A stretch of DNA of 64,000 bases from an uncultured Flavobacteriaceae bacterium. Its GTDB lineage: Bacteria; Bacteroidota; Bacteroidia; Flavobacteriales; Flavobacteriaceae. Position numbers and translations under genes: made by a program. Location: positions 1-64,000 of the forward strand of contig CANNAN010000003.1 in assembly GCA_947502635.1 (NCBI GenBank). The letters are read 5' to 3'. Positions 53,474-61,189 of the stretch are shown in pieces; position 1 is the first letter of the stretch; the number at the start of each line of letters is the position of its first letter. The notes under the pieces are model-generated. The model saw only the letters and a list, made by a program, of their open reading frames with translations, made no database searches and was not told where the DNA came from.

Positions 53474-54781
53474 ATGCGTACAAAAACTCTTAAGAAAAAC
53501 AAGATAAATGTTGTAACCCTTGGCTGTAGTAAGAATGTTTACGATAGTGAAGTGTTAATGGGACAGCTTAAAGCCAGTGGTAAAGATGTTGTGCATGAAG
53601 ATGAAGGGAATATTGTAGTTATTAATACTTGCGGATTTATTAATAATGCTAAGGAAGAAAGTGTGAATACTATCTTGGAATTCATGCAAAAGAAAGAAGC
53701 AGGAGATGTTGATAAAGTATTTGTTACTGGGTGTTTAAGTGAGCGTTATAAGCCAGATTTGCAAAAGGAAATTCCGAATGTAGATGCTTATTTCGGAACC
53801 ACAGAATTACCTCAATTGCTTAAAGCTTTAGGAGCCGATTATAAGCACGAATTAATAGGAGAGCGTTTAACAACCACTCCAAAGAATTATGCTTATTTGA
53901 AAATTGCTGAAGGTTGCGACAGGCCCTGCAGCTTTTGTGCCATTCCCATCATGAGAGGAAAGCATAGAAGCACACCCATTGAAGACATTGTTATAGAAGC
54001 CGAAAAATTAGCAGCGAATGGGGTTAAAGAGCTTATTTTAATTGCACAAGATTTAACCTACTATGGTTTAGATTTATATAAGAAAAGAAATTTAGCAGAA
54101 TTACTTGAGGCTTTAGTGAAAGTTGATGGTGTGGAGTGGATTCGTTTGCATTATGCATTTCCAACTGGTTTTCCGATGGATGTATTAGAGGTGATGCATC
54201 GTGAGCCAAAAGTTTGTAACTATATAGATATTCCGTTACAGCATATTTCGGACGCTATTTTAAAGAGTATGCGTCGTGGTACAACTAAAGAAAAAACTAC
54301 TAAGTTGCTTAAAGAATTTAGAGTAGCTGTGCCAGATATGACTATAAGAACTACACTTATCGTTGGGTATCCTGGCGAAACGGAAGAAGATTTTCAAACA
54401 TTGAAACAATGGGTAACCGATATGCGTTTTGAGCGCTTAGGCTGTTTTACTTATTCTCATGAAGAAAATACTCATGCTTATAGTTTAGAAGATGATGTGC
54501 CAGAAGATGTTAAAATTGAGAGGGCTAATCAAATCATGGAAATACAATCGCAGATTTCTTGGGAACTCAATCAAGAGAAAATAGGCAAAACTTTTAAAGT
54601 GGTTATCGATAGAAAAGAAGGGAATTATTTTATTGGACGTACCGAGTATGATTCACCAGATGTTGATAATGAAGTGTTGATTGATGCTACTAAAACCTAT
54701 TTAAAAACTGGAGAATTTACCACCGTAAAAATTATTGAAGCTGAAGATTTTGATCTTTATGGAGAGGTCGTTGCTCAATAA
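53474..54781 (+). CDS. rimO: Ribosomal protein S12 methylthiotransferase RimO
   Basis: 435 aa. UPF0004 domain (VTLGCSKNVYDSEVLMGQLK, VINTCGFINNAKEESVNTIL, FVTGCLSERYK), the radical SAM CDRPCSFCAIP (three Cys, 4Fe-4S cluster), and the TRAM domain at the C-terminus. Attaches a methylthio group to Asp88 of S12. It belongs to the translation-linked neighbourhood that begins at rpmB, with three extra genes between ftsY and rimO. Confidence 0.96.
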   Translation: MRTKTLKKNKINVVTLGCSKNVYDSEVLMGQLKASGKDVVHEDEGNIVVINTCGFINNAKEESVNTILEFMQKKEAGDVDKVFVTGCLSERYKPDLQKEIPNVDAYFGTTELPQLLKALGADYKHELIGERLTTTPKNYAYLKIAEGCDRPCSFCAIPIMRGKHRSTPIEDIVIEAEKLAANGVKELILIAQDLTYYGLDLYKKRNLAELLEALVKVDGVEWIRLHYAFPTGFPMDVLEVMHREPKVCNYIDIPLQHISDAILKSMRRGTTKEKTTKLLKEFRVAVPDMTIRTTLIVGYPGETEEDFQTLKQWVTDMRFERLGCFTYSHEENTHAYSLEDDVPEDVKIERANQIMEIQSQISWELNQEKIGKTFKVVIDRKEGNYFIGRTEYDSPDVDNEVLIDATKTYLKTGEFTTVKIIEAEDFDLYGEVVAQ

Positions 54782-54916
54782 GTTTAATATCATATAAATA
54801 GAAATATAGCTGTCTCCCTGAGCTTATCCAAGGGACATGGTATTTATTTAAATTTCTCAGTATTGATTGTTTAAATAAACTAAATTAGTTTTCTATTTTT
54901 GAAGAAATACATTTGT

Positions 54917-55606
54917 ATGGATTCAAACGATTTTTCAGGATTTTTAAATAAAATAAGCTCTAAGCCACTACTAGTGTTGGATGCGTCTATCCCAAATTCT
55001 AAATACATATCTTTAGATTTATCCGAATCTAATGAGATACTAAATAGCATTGATGTGTCATCCTCTTCAAAATTAGATTCCTACATTAATAGCCACATTA
55101 AAAAACATGATGCTTTAGTGGCGTATGGAGGTTATTTGGAAGTTCGGAATATATACAAACGGAGTTTACACTTCAACAAACAAGCAGAAGATGGACGTAA
55201 TATTCATTTAGGTATCGATTTATGGTGTGATGCCAATACGCCAATATATACACCTCTTGATGCTACGGTTCATAGTTTTAAAAATAATACGAATTATGGT
55301 GATTATGGACCAACCATTATTTTGAAACATAGTATTAATCAAGTCACGTTTTATACCCTCTATGGTCATTTAAGTTTAGCATCAATCAAGGACTTAAAAA
55401 TTGGTCAGGTTTTTAAACAAGGAGATCGAATTGCTACTTTAGGAGCTGCTTCAGTAAATGGTGATTACCCACCACATTTACACTTTCAGGTTATAAAAGA
55501 CATACAAGGCTATATTGGGGATTATCCTGGTGTTTGTAACAAGAAAGATCTGGATTTTTATATGAGAAATTGTCCAGATCCCAATGTTCTATTGAAGTAT
55601 GCTTAA
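54917..55606 (+). CDS. M23 family (LytM) peptidase without a signal peptide
   Basis: 229 aa from ATG 54917; a TTG at 54899 lies within a predicted -7 box TATTTTTG (54894-54901) and is not used. M23 zinc motifs are HLGIDLWCDANTPIYTPLDA (HxxxD) and PPHLHFQ (HxH). The rest (TLYGHLSLASIKDLKIGQVF, KQGDRIATLGAASVNGDYPP) is the LytM fold. No signal peptide or lipobox is visible, so a cytosolic or specialised role is likely. Confidence 0.88.
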   Translation: MDSNDFSGFLNKISSKPLLVLDASIPNSKYISLDLSESNEILNSIDVSSSSKLDSYINSHIKKHDALVAYGGYLEVRNIYKRSLHFNKQAEDGRNIHLGIDLWCDANTPIYTPLDATVHSFKNNTNYGDYGPTIILKHSINQVTFYTLYGHLSLASIKDLKIGQVFKQGDRIATLGAASVNGDYPPHLHFQVIKDIQGYIGDYPGVCNKKDLDFYMRNCPDPNVLLKYA

Positions 55607-55733
55607 TCTTAATGAAAAGACCTATTTAGTACCTTAAAATGAACTGTGAATGGTACACTCTCGAATATTATATTTTTAAATTGCGTGTTTATACATAGAA
55701 TAATTTATTCAAATTTAAAAAGCATATTAAATA

Positions 55734-57284
55734 ATGGCCATTATGAGATCGATTCGATTCATTATCACCTTTTCTTTATTAGTATTTTTGGTAGCATGTT
55801 CCAAAAAAAAAGAGGTGTCAATTTCCGAAAATTTAGATAAAACAAATAACATAGAAAAATATGAACCTACATGGGAATCCTTGGCTAAACATCAAGCGAC
55901 ACCCGAATGGTTACAAGATGCTAAATTGGGAATTTATTTCCACTGGGGTGTATATACCGTGCCTGCATATCATAGCGAATGGTATCCTTTTTATATGTCT
56001 CGTGGCGGGCATCCACATGGGGCAAGTGTCGCTAAATGGCATGCAGAAAAATATGGAAAAAATTTTAATTATCATGATTTCGTTCCCATGTTTAAAGCAG
56101 AACAATTTGATGCAAAAGATTGGGCTAAATTATTTAAAGATGCAGGGGCCAAATTTTCTGGTCCAGTAGCACAGCACCATGATGGGTTTGCTTTATGGGA
56201 TAGTAAAGTGAATCCTTGGAATGCAAAAGCTAAAGGTCCTAAAAAAGACATTACAGGGTTGTTGGCTAAAGAGATTAAGGCAAATGGGATGAAATTCATT
56301 ACAACATTCCATCATGCACGTAACCTGCAAAGAAATGCAGATAATCCTAAAATGTGGGGAGCGTATAATAGTCATTTTGCATATGACCCTAATTCAGCAA
56401 CATCATCTACAGATCCTATAATTTCGAAATTGTATGGAAATATGCCTGCAGATGAATTTCATAAATATTGGTATGCTCAATTAAAAGAGGTTATTGATCA
56501 ATATTCTCCAGATATTGTTTGGTTTGATTCATGGCTTAATGCCATTCCTGAACAATACAGACAAGAATTCGCAGCTTATTATTTAAATGAAGCGAAGAAG
56601 AAAAACCAAGAAGTTGCTATTGTGATGAAGCAACACGATATGCCACATAATATGAGTATGTTGGATATTGAGCAGGGAGGCAAAAAAGACTTGTCTGAAT
56701 CACCTTGGATGACAGATGTCACTATTAGCCGTGGATCTTGGTCTTACACAGATAACTTAAAATATAAAGATGCCACATTGGTATTGCGTAACATGATTGA
56801 TGTTTGGAGTAAAAATGGAACTGTTTTGTTAAATGTTTCCCCTACAAAAGAAGGGATTATTCCAATAGAGCAACGCGAAATTCTTTTAAAAATAGGAAAG
56901 TGGTTGTCTGCATATGGAGAAGCCGTTTACAATACCCGTCCGTTTATAAAATACGGATTCGGAACTTCTGTAGCTAAATCTGGTCATTTTGGAGGGCAAT
57001 CTGCAACTACAAAATATTCCGCAAATGATGTGCGTTTTACAATGTCGAAAGATAAAAAAACACTTTATATGTTTTTCTTAGGAAGTCCTGAAAAAGGTAG
57101 GAGGTTAGATTTAAAAAGTTTTGGTTTACATCGCTATCCAACCCCTAGCCCTATTAAAAAGATGACTGTTTTAGGTACAGAAACAAAAGTAGCATTTGAA
57201 CAAACAGAAAATCAGTTATTTATAACTATTCCTGATGTAGACATGAATGATATGGCAACAATTTTTAAATTTGAGTTGGAATAA
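55734..57284 (+). CDS. Alpha-L-fucosidase (GH29) lipoprotein
   Basis: 516 aa from ATG 55734 (MAIMRSIRF; ATG 55743 is also possible), with lipobox LVAC, so attached to a membrane. GH29 features: KLGIYFHWGVYTVPAYHSEW, AQHHDGFALWDSKVNPWNAK, SPDIVWFDSWLNA (nucleophile Asp), and DVWSKNGTVLLNVSPTKEGI. It removes alpha-L-fucose from oligosaccharides. The gene lies with LysE-like and GH88 genes. Confidence 0.93.
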   Translation: MAIMRSIRFIITFSLLVFLVACSKKKEVSISENLDKTNNIEKYEPTWESLAKHQATPEWLQDAKLGIYFHWGVYTVPAYHSEWYPFYMSRGGHPHGASVAKWHAEKYGKNFNYHDFVPMFKAEQFDAKDWAKLFKDAGAKFSGPVAQHHDGFALWDSKVNPWNAKAKGPKKDITGLLAKEIKANGMKFITTFHHARNLQRNADNPKMWGAYNSHFAYDPNSATSSTDPIISKLYGNMPADEFHKYWYAQLKEVIDQYSPDIVWFDSWLNAIPEQYRQEFAAYYLNEAKKKNQEVAIVMKQHDMPHNMSMLDIEQGGKKDLSESPWMTDVTISRGSWSYTDNLKYKDATLVLRNMIDVWSKNGTVLLNVSPTKEGIIPIEQREILLKIGKWLSAYGEAVYNTRPFIKYGFGTSVAKSGHFGGQSATTKYSANDVRFTMSKDKKTLYMFFLGSPEKGRRLDLKSFGLHRYPTPSPIKKMTVLGTETKVAFEQTENQLFITIPDVDMNDMATIFKFELE

Positions 57285-57296
57285 AATAGTTAGAAT

Positions 57297-57929
57297 ATGT
57301 TTGGAATAATCAATTTTGAGGCTTTTGTTATTGCTGGAATACTATTAAACTTAACACCAGGAGCAGACACTATGTATATTTTGGGAAGGAGTATTTCTCA
57401 AGGAAAAAAAGCGGGAATTTTATCTGTTTTAGGAATTGTTACTGGTGCATTGGTACATTGTGTTTTTGCGTCTTTAGGGTTGTCTATTATTCTTGCAAAA
57501 TCTGCTCTGGCTTTCGAAATTGTTAAGTACTTAGGCGCTGCCTATCTTATTTATTTAGGAATCAAGACACTGCTTTTAAAATCGAAAGAAGAATTTGAGT
57601 TAACAGAGAAAAACAAGGATGTTAATTATAGAAAAATTTATGTTTCAGGAATTTTAACTAATGTTTTGAATCCCAAAATAGCTCTGTTTTTTCTTGCTTT
57701 TTTACCTCAGTTTATAAATCCAGACTATGCTCAAAATTCAATTCCTTTTCTAATTTTAGGTTTAACATTTGTAACCACAGTAACCATTTGGTGTCTTTTT
57801 CTAGCGGTCTTTTCTTCTAAATTATCTAATCAGATAAGAAAAAATTATAAAATAAAAATCTGGCTAGATAAAATTACGGGGGGCATTTTTATAGCATTAG
57901 GTATTAAGCTTGCTCTATCTAAAAAATAA
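57297..57929 (+). CDS. LysE/RhtB-family amino-acid exporter
   Basis: 210 aa, six membrane segments. LysE signature LLNLTPGADTMYILGRSISQ near the start, then GAAYLIYLGIKTLL and SGILTNVLNPKIALFFLAFL. Exports amino acids or similar small molecules, substrate unknown. It lies 12 bp after the fucosidase and 35 bp before the GH88 gene, so all three are probably cotranscribed. Confidence 0.92.
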   Translation: MFGIINFEAFVIAGILLNLTPGADTMYILGRSISQGKKAGILSVLGIVTGALVHCVFASLGLSIILAKSALAFEIVKYLGAAYLIYLGIKTLLLKSKEEFELTEKNKDVNYRKIYVSGILTNVLNPKIALFFLAFLPQFINPDYAQNSIPFLILGLTFVTTVTIWCLFLAVFSSKLSNQIRKNYKIKIWLDKITGGIFIALGIKLALSKK

Positions 57930-57964
57930 TCTTTTTGTTAAAAAACATCTAAACTTAATTACCT

Positions 57965-59143
57965 ATGAAAGTCATAAAATTATTCTTATTCCTACCTCTG
58001 TTATTTATTTCTTGTAATAATAAAATTGATAAAAAAGAAAAACCCGTAATTGAAGAACAGTTAACCGCGATAGAAAAACAACTTTCTTTATTGCTTGATA
58101 AAGCAGTAAAAAAAAATAGAATTCCTCGTACTACAGATAAAGACGGTGGTATTTATTGGGCACCTATAAAATTTGATTGGACAGAAGGTTTTTTTCCTGG
58201 AACGTGTTGGTATTTGTATGAAGCTACTAAAGACGAAAAATGGAAAAACGGTGCAGAGCAATTACAAAAACTAATTGAAAGCCATAAAACAATTACGAAC
58301 AATCATGATCTTGGATTTATTTTTAATTGTTCTTTTGGCAATGGATATCGTTTGACAAGAAACGAAGATTTTAAAGATGTTTTAATTACTTCAGGAAATT
58401 CTTTAATCACACGGTTTAATGAAAAAGTAGGTTGTATTCAAAGCTGGGATGTCGGACCAAACCATCGTTGGAAATTTCCTGTGATTATTGATAATATGAT
58501 GAATCTGGAATTATTATTCGAATTAACAGAATTAACAGGTGATTCCAAATACAAAGAAATTGCCATTGCTCATGCTAACACAACCATGAAGCACCACTAT
58601 AGAGACGATTACAGCTCCTATCATGTCATCGACTACGACCCTGAAACTGGTGCCGTGCGCAACAAAAATACAGCTCAAGGTTTTTCTGATGTAAGTTCTT
58701 GGGCACGTGGGCAAGCGTGGGGACTTTATGGCTATACAGTTTGTTATAGGTATACAAAAGATGAAAAATATTTAGAACAAGCTCAAAATATTGCAAAATA
58801 TATTATAAATGCTATGCCAGAAGATGGGATTCCTTATTGGGATTATAATGCACCAAATATTCCTAATGAAAAAAGGGACGTTTCTGCAGCTGCTATAGCT
58901 ATATCTGCCTTAATTGAATTGGATGGCTATACAACAACAAAGGAGTCTTATTTGTCTTTTATCCATAAATCGATCGTTTCATTGGGATCTGAGGCTTACA
59001 GTGCTAAATTTGGAGAGAACAATAATTTTGCATTGATGCATAGTGTTGGTAGTATTCCGCACAAAGCAGAAGTAGATGTGCCTTTAAATTATGCAGATTA
59101 TTATTATACGGAAGCTTTGCTAAGATTGAAAAAAATGAAATAG
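57965..59143 (+). CDS. Unsaturated glucuronyl hydrolase (GH88) lipoprotein
   Basis: 392 aa with a lipobox (PLLFISC). GH88 fold: WTEGFFPGTCWYLYEATKDE, DLGFIFNCSFGNGYRLTRNE (with a catalytic Asp candidate), IDNMMNLELLFELTELTGD, and SSWARGQAWGLYGYTVCYRY. It hydrolyses the unsaturated uronate released by polysaccharide lyases, e.g. from ulvan, alginate-like or glycosaminoglycan substrates. The combination with GH29 suggests breakdown of a fucose- and uronate-containing polysaccharide (inference). Confidence 0.92.
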   Translation: MKVIKLFLFLPLLFISCNNKIDKKEKPVIEEQLTAIEKQLSLLLDKAVKKNRIPRTTDKDGGIYWAPIKFDWTEGFFPGTCWYLYEATKDEKWKNGAEQLQKLIESHKTITNNHDLGFIFNCSFGNGYRLTRNEDFKDVLITSGNSLITRFNEKVGCIQSWDVGPNHRWKFPVIIDNMMNLELLFELTELTGDSKYKEIAIAHANTTMKHHYRDDYSSYHVIDYDPETGAVRNKNTAQGFSDVSSWARGQAWGLYGYTVCYRYTKDEKYLEQAQNIAKYIINAMPEDGIPYWDYNAPNIPNEKRDVSAAAIAISALIELDGYTTTKESYLSFIHKSIVSLGSEAYSAKFGENNNFALMHSVGSIPHKAEVDVPLNYADYYYTEALLRLKKMK

Positions 59144-59186
59144 TATTTATGAATGAAGACTAAGGTTGTTGTTTTCAAATTTATTA

Positions 59187-59242
59187 ATAACAAAACCTAC
59201 TTACGAAAACCCAAAAGGATTTTCGTAAGTAGGTTTTGTTAT
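59187..59242. terminator. 23-bp perfect inverted repeat, bidirectional terminator
   Basis: Arms at 59187-59209 and 59220-59242 pair without mismatch around a 10-nt loop (CCCAAAAGGA), core AAAACCTACTTACGAAAA. It separates the GH88 gene (+) from the convergent PII gene (-). Unusually long for an intrinsic terminator. Confidence 0.8.
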
Positions 59243-59297
59243 CAGTTAATTATACACTCAATAGAGTATGGTAATTCAATTTTTTGAGACATTTCTA

Positions 59298-59639
59298 TTA
59301 TATAATAGCTTCTTTACCTCTGGTTCTGGTTCTAATTCTTATAGCGTCTTGCACATCGTAAATAAATATTTTTCCATCACCAACTTGACCCTCTGAAGAG
59401 TTATCTAATATGGTATCAATACACGTATCTAAATTAGAATCACTTACTATACACATAATCATAATGCGTGTATGTAGTATCATAGATTGTTCTGTACCAC
59501 GATAGCGCTCCGAATAACTTTTTTGTAACCCAGACCCTTTTACAGGAATTACTGTAAGACAGGGAATACCTGCCTCTTTTAGTCCTTTTTGTACTGCTTT
59601 TAATTTTGATGGTCTTATTATAGCTTCTACTTTTTTCAT
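59298..59639 (-). CDS. PII nitrogen-regulatory protein (GlnK-like) with Gln at position 51
   Basis: 113 aa, standard PII length and fold: MKKVEAIIRPSKLKAVQKGL, VKGSGLQKSYSERYRGTE (T-loop base), SSEGQVGDGKIFIYDVQDAI (ATP/2-oxoglutarate region) and IRTRTRGKEAII. Aligned without gaps to GlnB, the T-loop YRGTEQ places Gln where the uridylylated Tyr51 would be. It is encoded just upstream of amtB, the usual PII partner, so it is likely a GlnK regulating the ammonium channel. The missing Tyr suggests it is not uridylylated. Confidence 0.93.
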   Translation of the reverse strand: MKKVEAIIRPSKLKAVQKGLKEAGIPCLTVIPVKGSGLQKSYSERYRGTEQSMILHTRIMIMCIVSDSNLDTCIDTILDNSSEGQVGDGKIFIYDVQDAIRIRTRTRGKEAII

Positions 59640-59676
59640 GAGAATATGATATTTTTAATATTTTATTTATGTTAGG

Positions 59677-60930
59677 TTATTCGAATGTAGTGTAAGCTTC
59701 TACACCAAATGATACAGCATCTATACCAGCAGTTTCTTCTATACGGGATACTCTAATACCGATGGTTTTTTTCATGATTGTCATAATTATAAAAGTAATT
59801 AAAAAAGAAAAAGAGCCAATAACTAATACGCCTAGGGCTTGTGTTATAAGTAAATCACTTCCACCACCAAAGAAAAGCCCATTTTCTGAAGCAAATAATC
59901 CAACAGCGATGGTTCCGAATAATCCATTAATACCATGTACAGCTATAGCGCCTACAGGGTCGTCAATCTTAATTTTGTCAAAGAATATAACAGCAACGTC
60001 AACTATAACGCCAGCGATTAATCCAATAATAATAGCTGAGTTGGGACCTACAATGTTACAGCCTGCTGTAATAGCAACAAGCCCCGCCAGTACTCCATTA
60101 ATTGTCATAGTAATATCAATTTGGCCGTATTTAAAATAAGTATAAACCATTGTGGAAAGGCCACCAGCGGCAGAAGCTAAAAATGTGTTGGTTACTACAG
60201 TGCCTATAAGTTCCCAATTCCCTACAGCAGATAGGGTAGAGCCAGGGTTAAACCCAAACCATCCAAACCATAAAATAAAACCACCAACGGCTGCTAATGG
60301 TAAATTGTGACCTGGGATAGGATTAAGCTTCCCATTTGCTTGATATTTACCAATGCGAGGCCCTAGTACAATAGCGGCAGCGAGAGCCGCAAAACCACCC
60401 ATGGCATGTACTGCTGATGAACCTGCAAAATCATTAAACCCTCTTAAAGCTAACCAGCCGTTCGGGTTCCATACCCAGTTTGCTACTAAAGGGTACATAA
60501 TAGCACAAAAAATAAATACGAATAAAGCATAACTCCAAACTTTCATGCGTTCTGCAACTGCGCCAGAAACAATGGATATGGCTGCAACGGCAAACCCTAA
60601 TTGGATAAACCAAAATAATTTATTAGAAACGGTAAGACCTAAACCTAAATCGTTATTCGTTATTCCTGTGTCGAAAGCAAACCAACCATTTGAATTCCCG
60701 TAAGCAATACCAAAACCTATTAAATAAAAGGCGATACCGCCAAAGACTATATCTATAATTACTTTGGCAATAATACTCATAGTATTTTTTGCTCTTACAA
60801 ATCCAGCTTCTAACAGTGCAAAACCTCCTTCCATTAAAAATATGATAGCAGCACAAATGGCTACCCAAACTGTATCAATAGCATTAATTATTTCTGTTTG
60901 ATCTAAAGCTACTGTTGTTATTTCTTCCAT
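59677..60930 (-). CDS. amt: Ammonium transporter (Amt family)
   Basis: 417 aa, eleven membrane segments. Amt signatures include IVSGAVAERMKVWSYALFVF, DFAGSSAVHAMGGFAALAAA, LPLAAVGGFILWFGWFGFNP, and AITAGCNIVGPNSAIIIGLI. The pore-lining His pair of the family is included in these segments (e.g. SSAVHAMGG). Transports ammonium; lies 37 bp from the PII gene, in the same direction, with amtB first. Confidence 0.95.
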   Translation of the reverse strand: MEEITTVALDQTEIINAIDTVWVAICAAIIFLMEGGFALLEAGFVRAKNTMSIIAKVIIDIVFGGIAFYLIGFGIAYGNSNGWFAFDTGITNNDLGLGLTVSNKLFWFIQLGFAVAAISIVSGAVAERMKVWSYALFVFIFCAIMYPLVANWVWNPNGWLALRGFNDFAGSSAVHAMGGFAALAAAIVLGPRIGKYQANGKLNPIPGHNLPLAAVGGFILWFGWFGFNPGSTLSAVGNWELIGTVVTNTFLASAAGGLSTMVYTYFKYGQIDITMTINGVLAGLVAITAGCNIVGPNSAIIIGLIAGVIVDVAVIFFDKIKIDDPVGAIAVHGINGLFGTIAVGLFASENGLFFGGGSDLLITQALGVLVIGSFSFLITFIIMTIMKKTIGIRVSRIEETAGIDAVSFGVEAYTTFE

Positions 60931-61132
60931 TGGTTGTTTATTTGGTTAATTTTTAAGTTTTAGTATTAATTTCTCTTTTTTTTGCCAAAAAAATGAAAGA
61001 TAGTAAATTAAGGTGGTTGTTAATTTTGAATATGATAAAATATATTGCTTTTTGAAAAGCATTCATTATTTTGATTAAATCGTAATATTTTTTATTATGT
61101 AAATCCCATTTTACTGAAATTATTGCATAAAA

Positions 61133-61159
61133 AAATCCTGATAATTTCTATCAGGATTT
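61133..61159 (-). terminator. Terminator of secA
   Basis: AAATCCTGATA (61133-61143) pairs with TATCAGGATTT (61149-61159), and on the minus strand a T-run follows (the A-run at 61131-61135). Confidence 0.85.
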
Positions 61160-61189
61160 AATATTATGATTCTTAAAATTAAGAAACGT

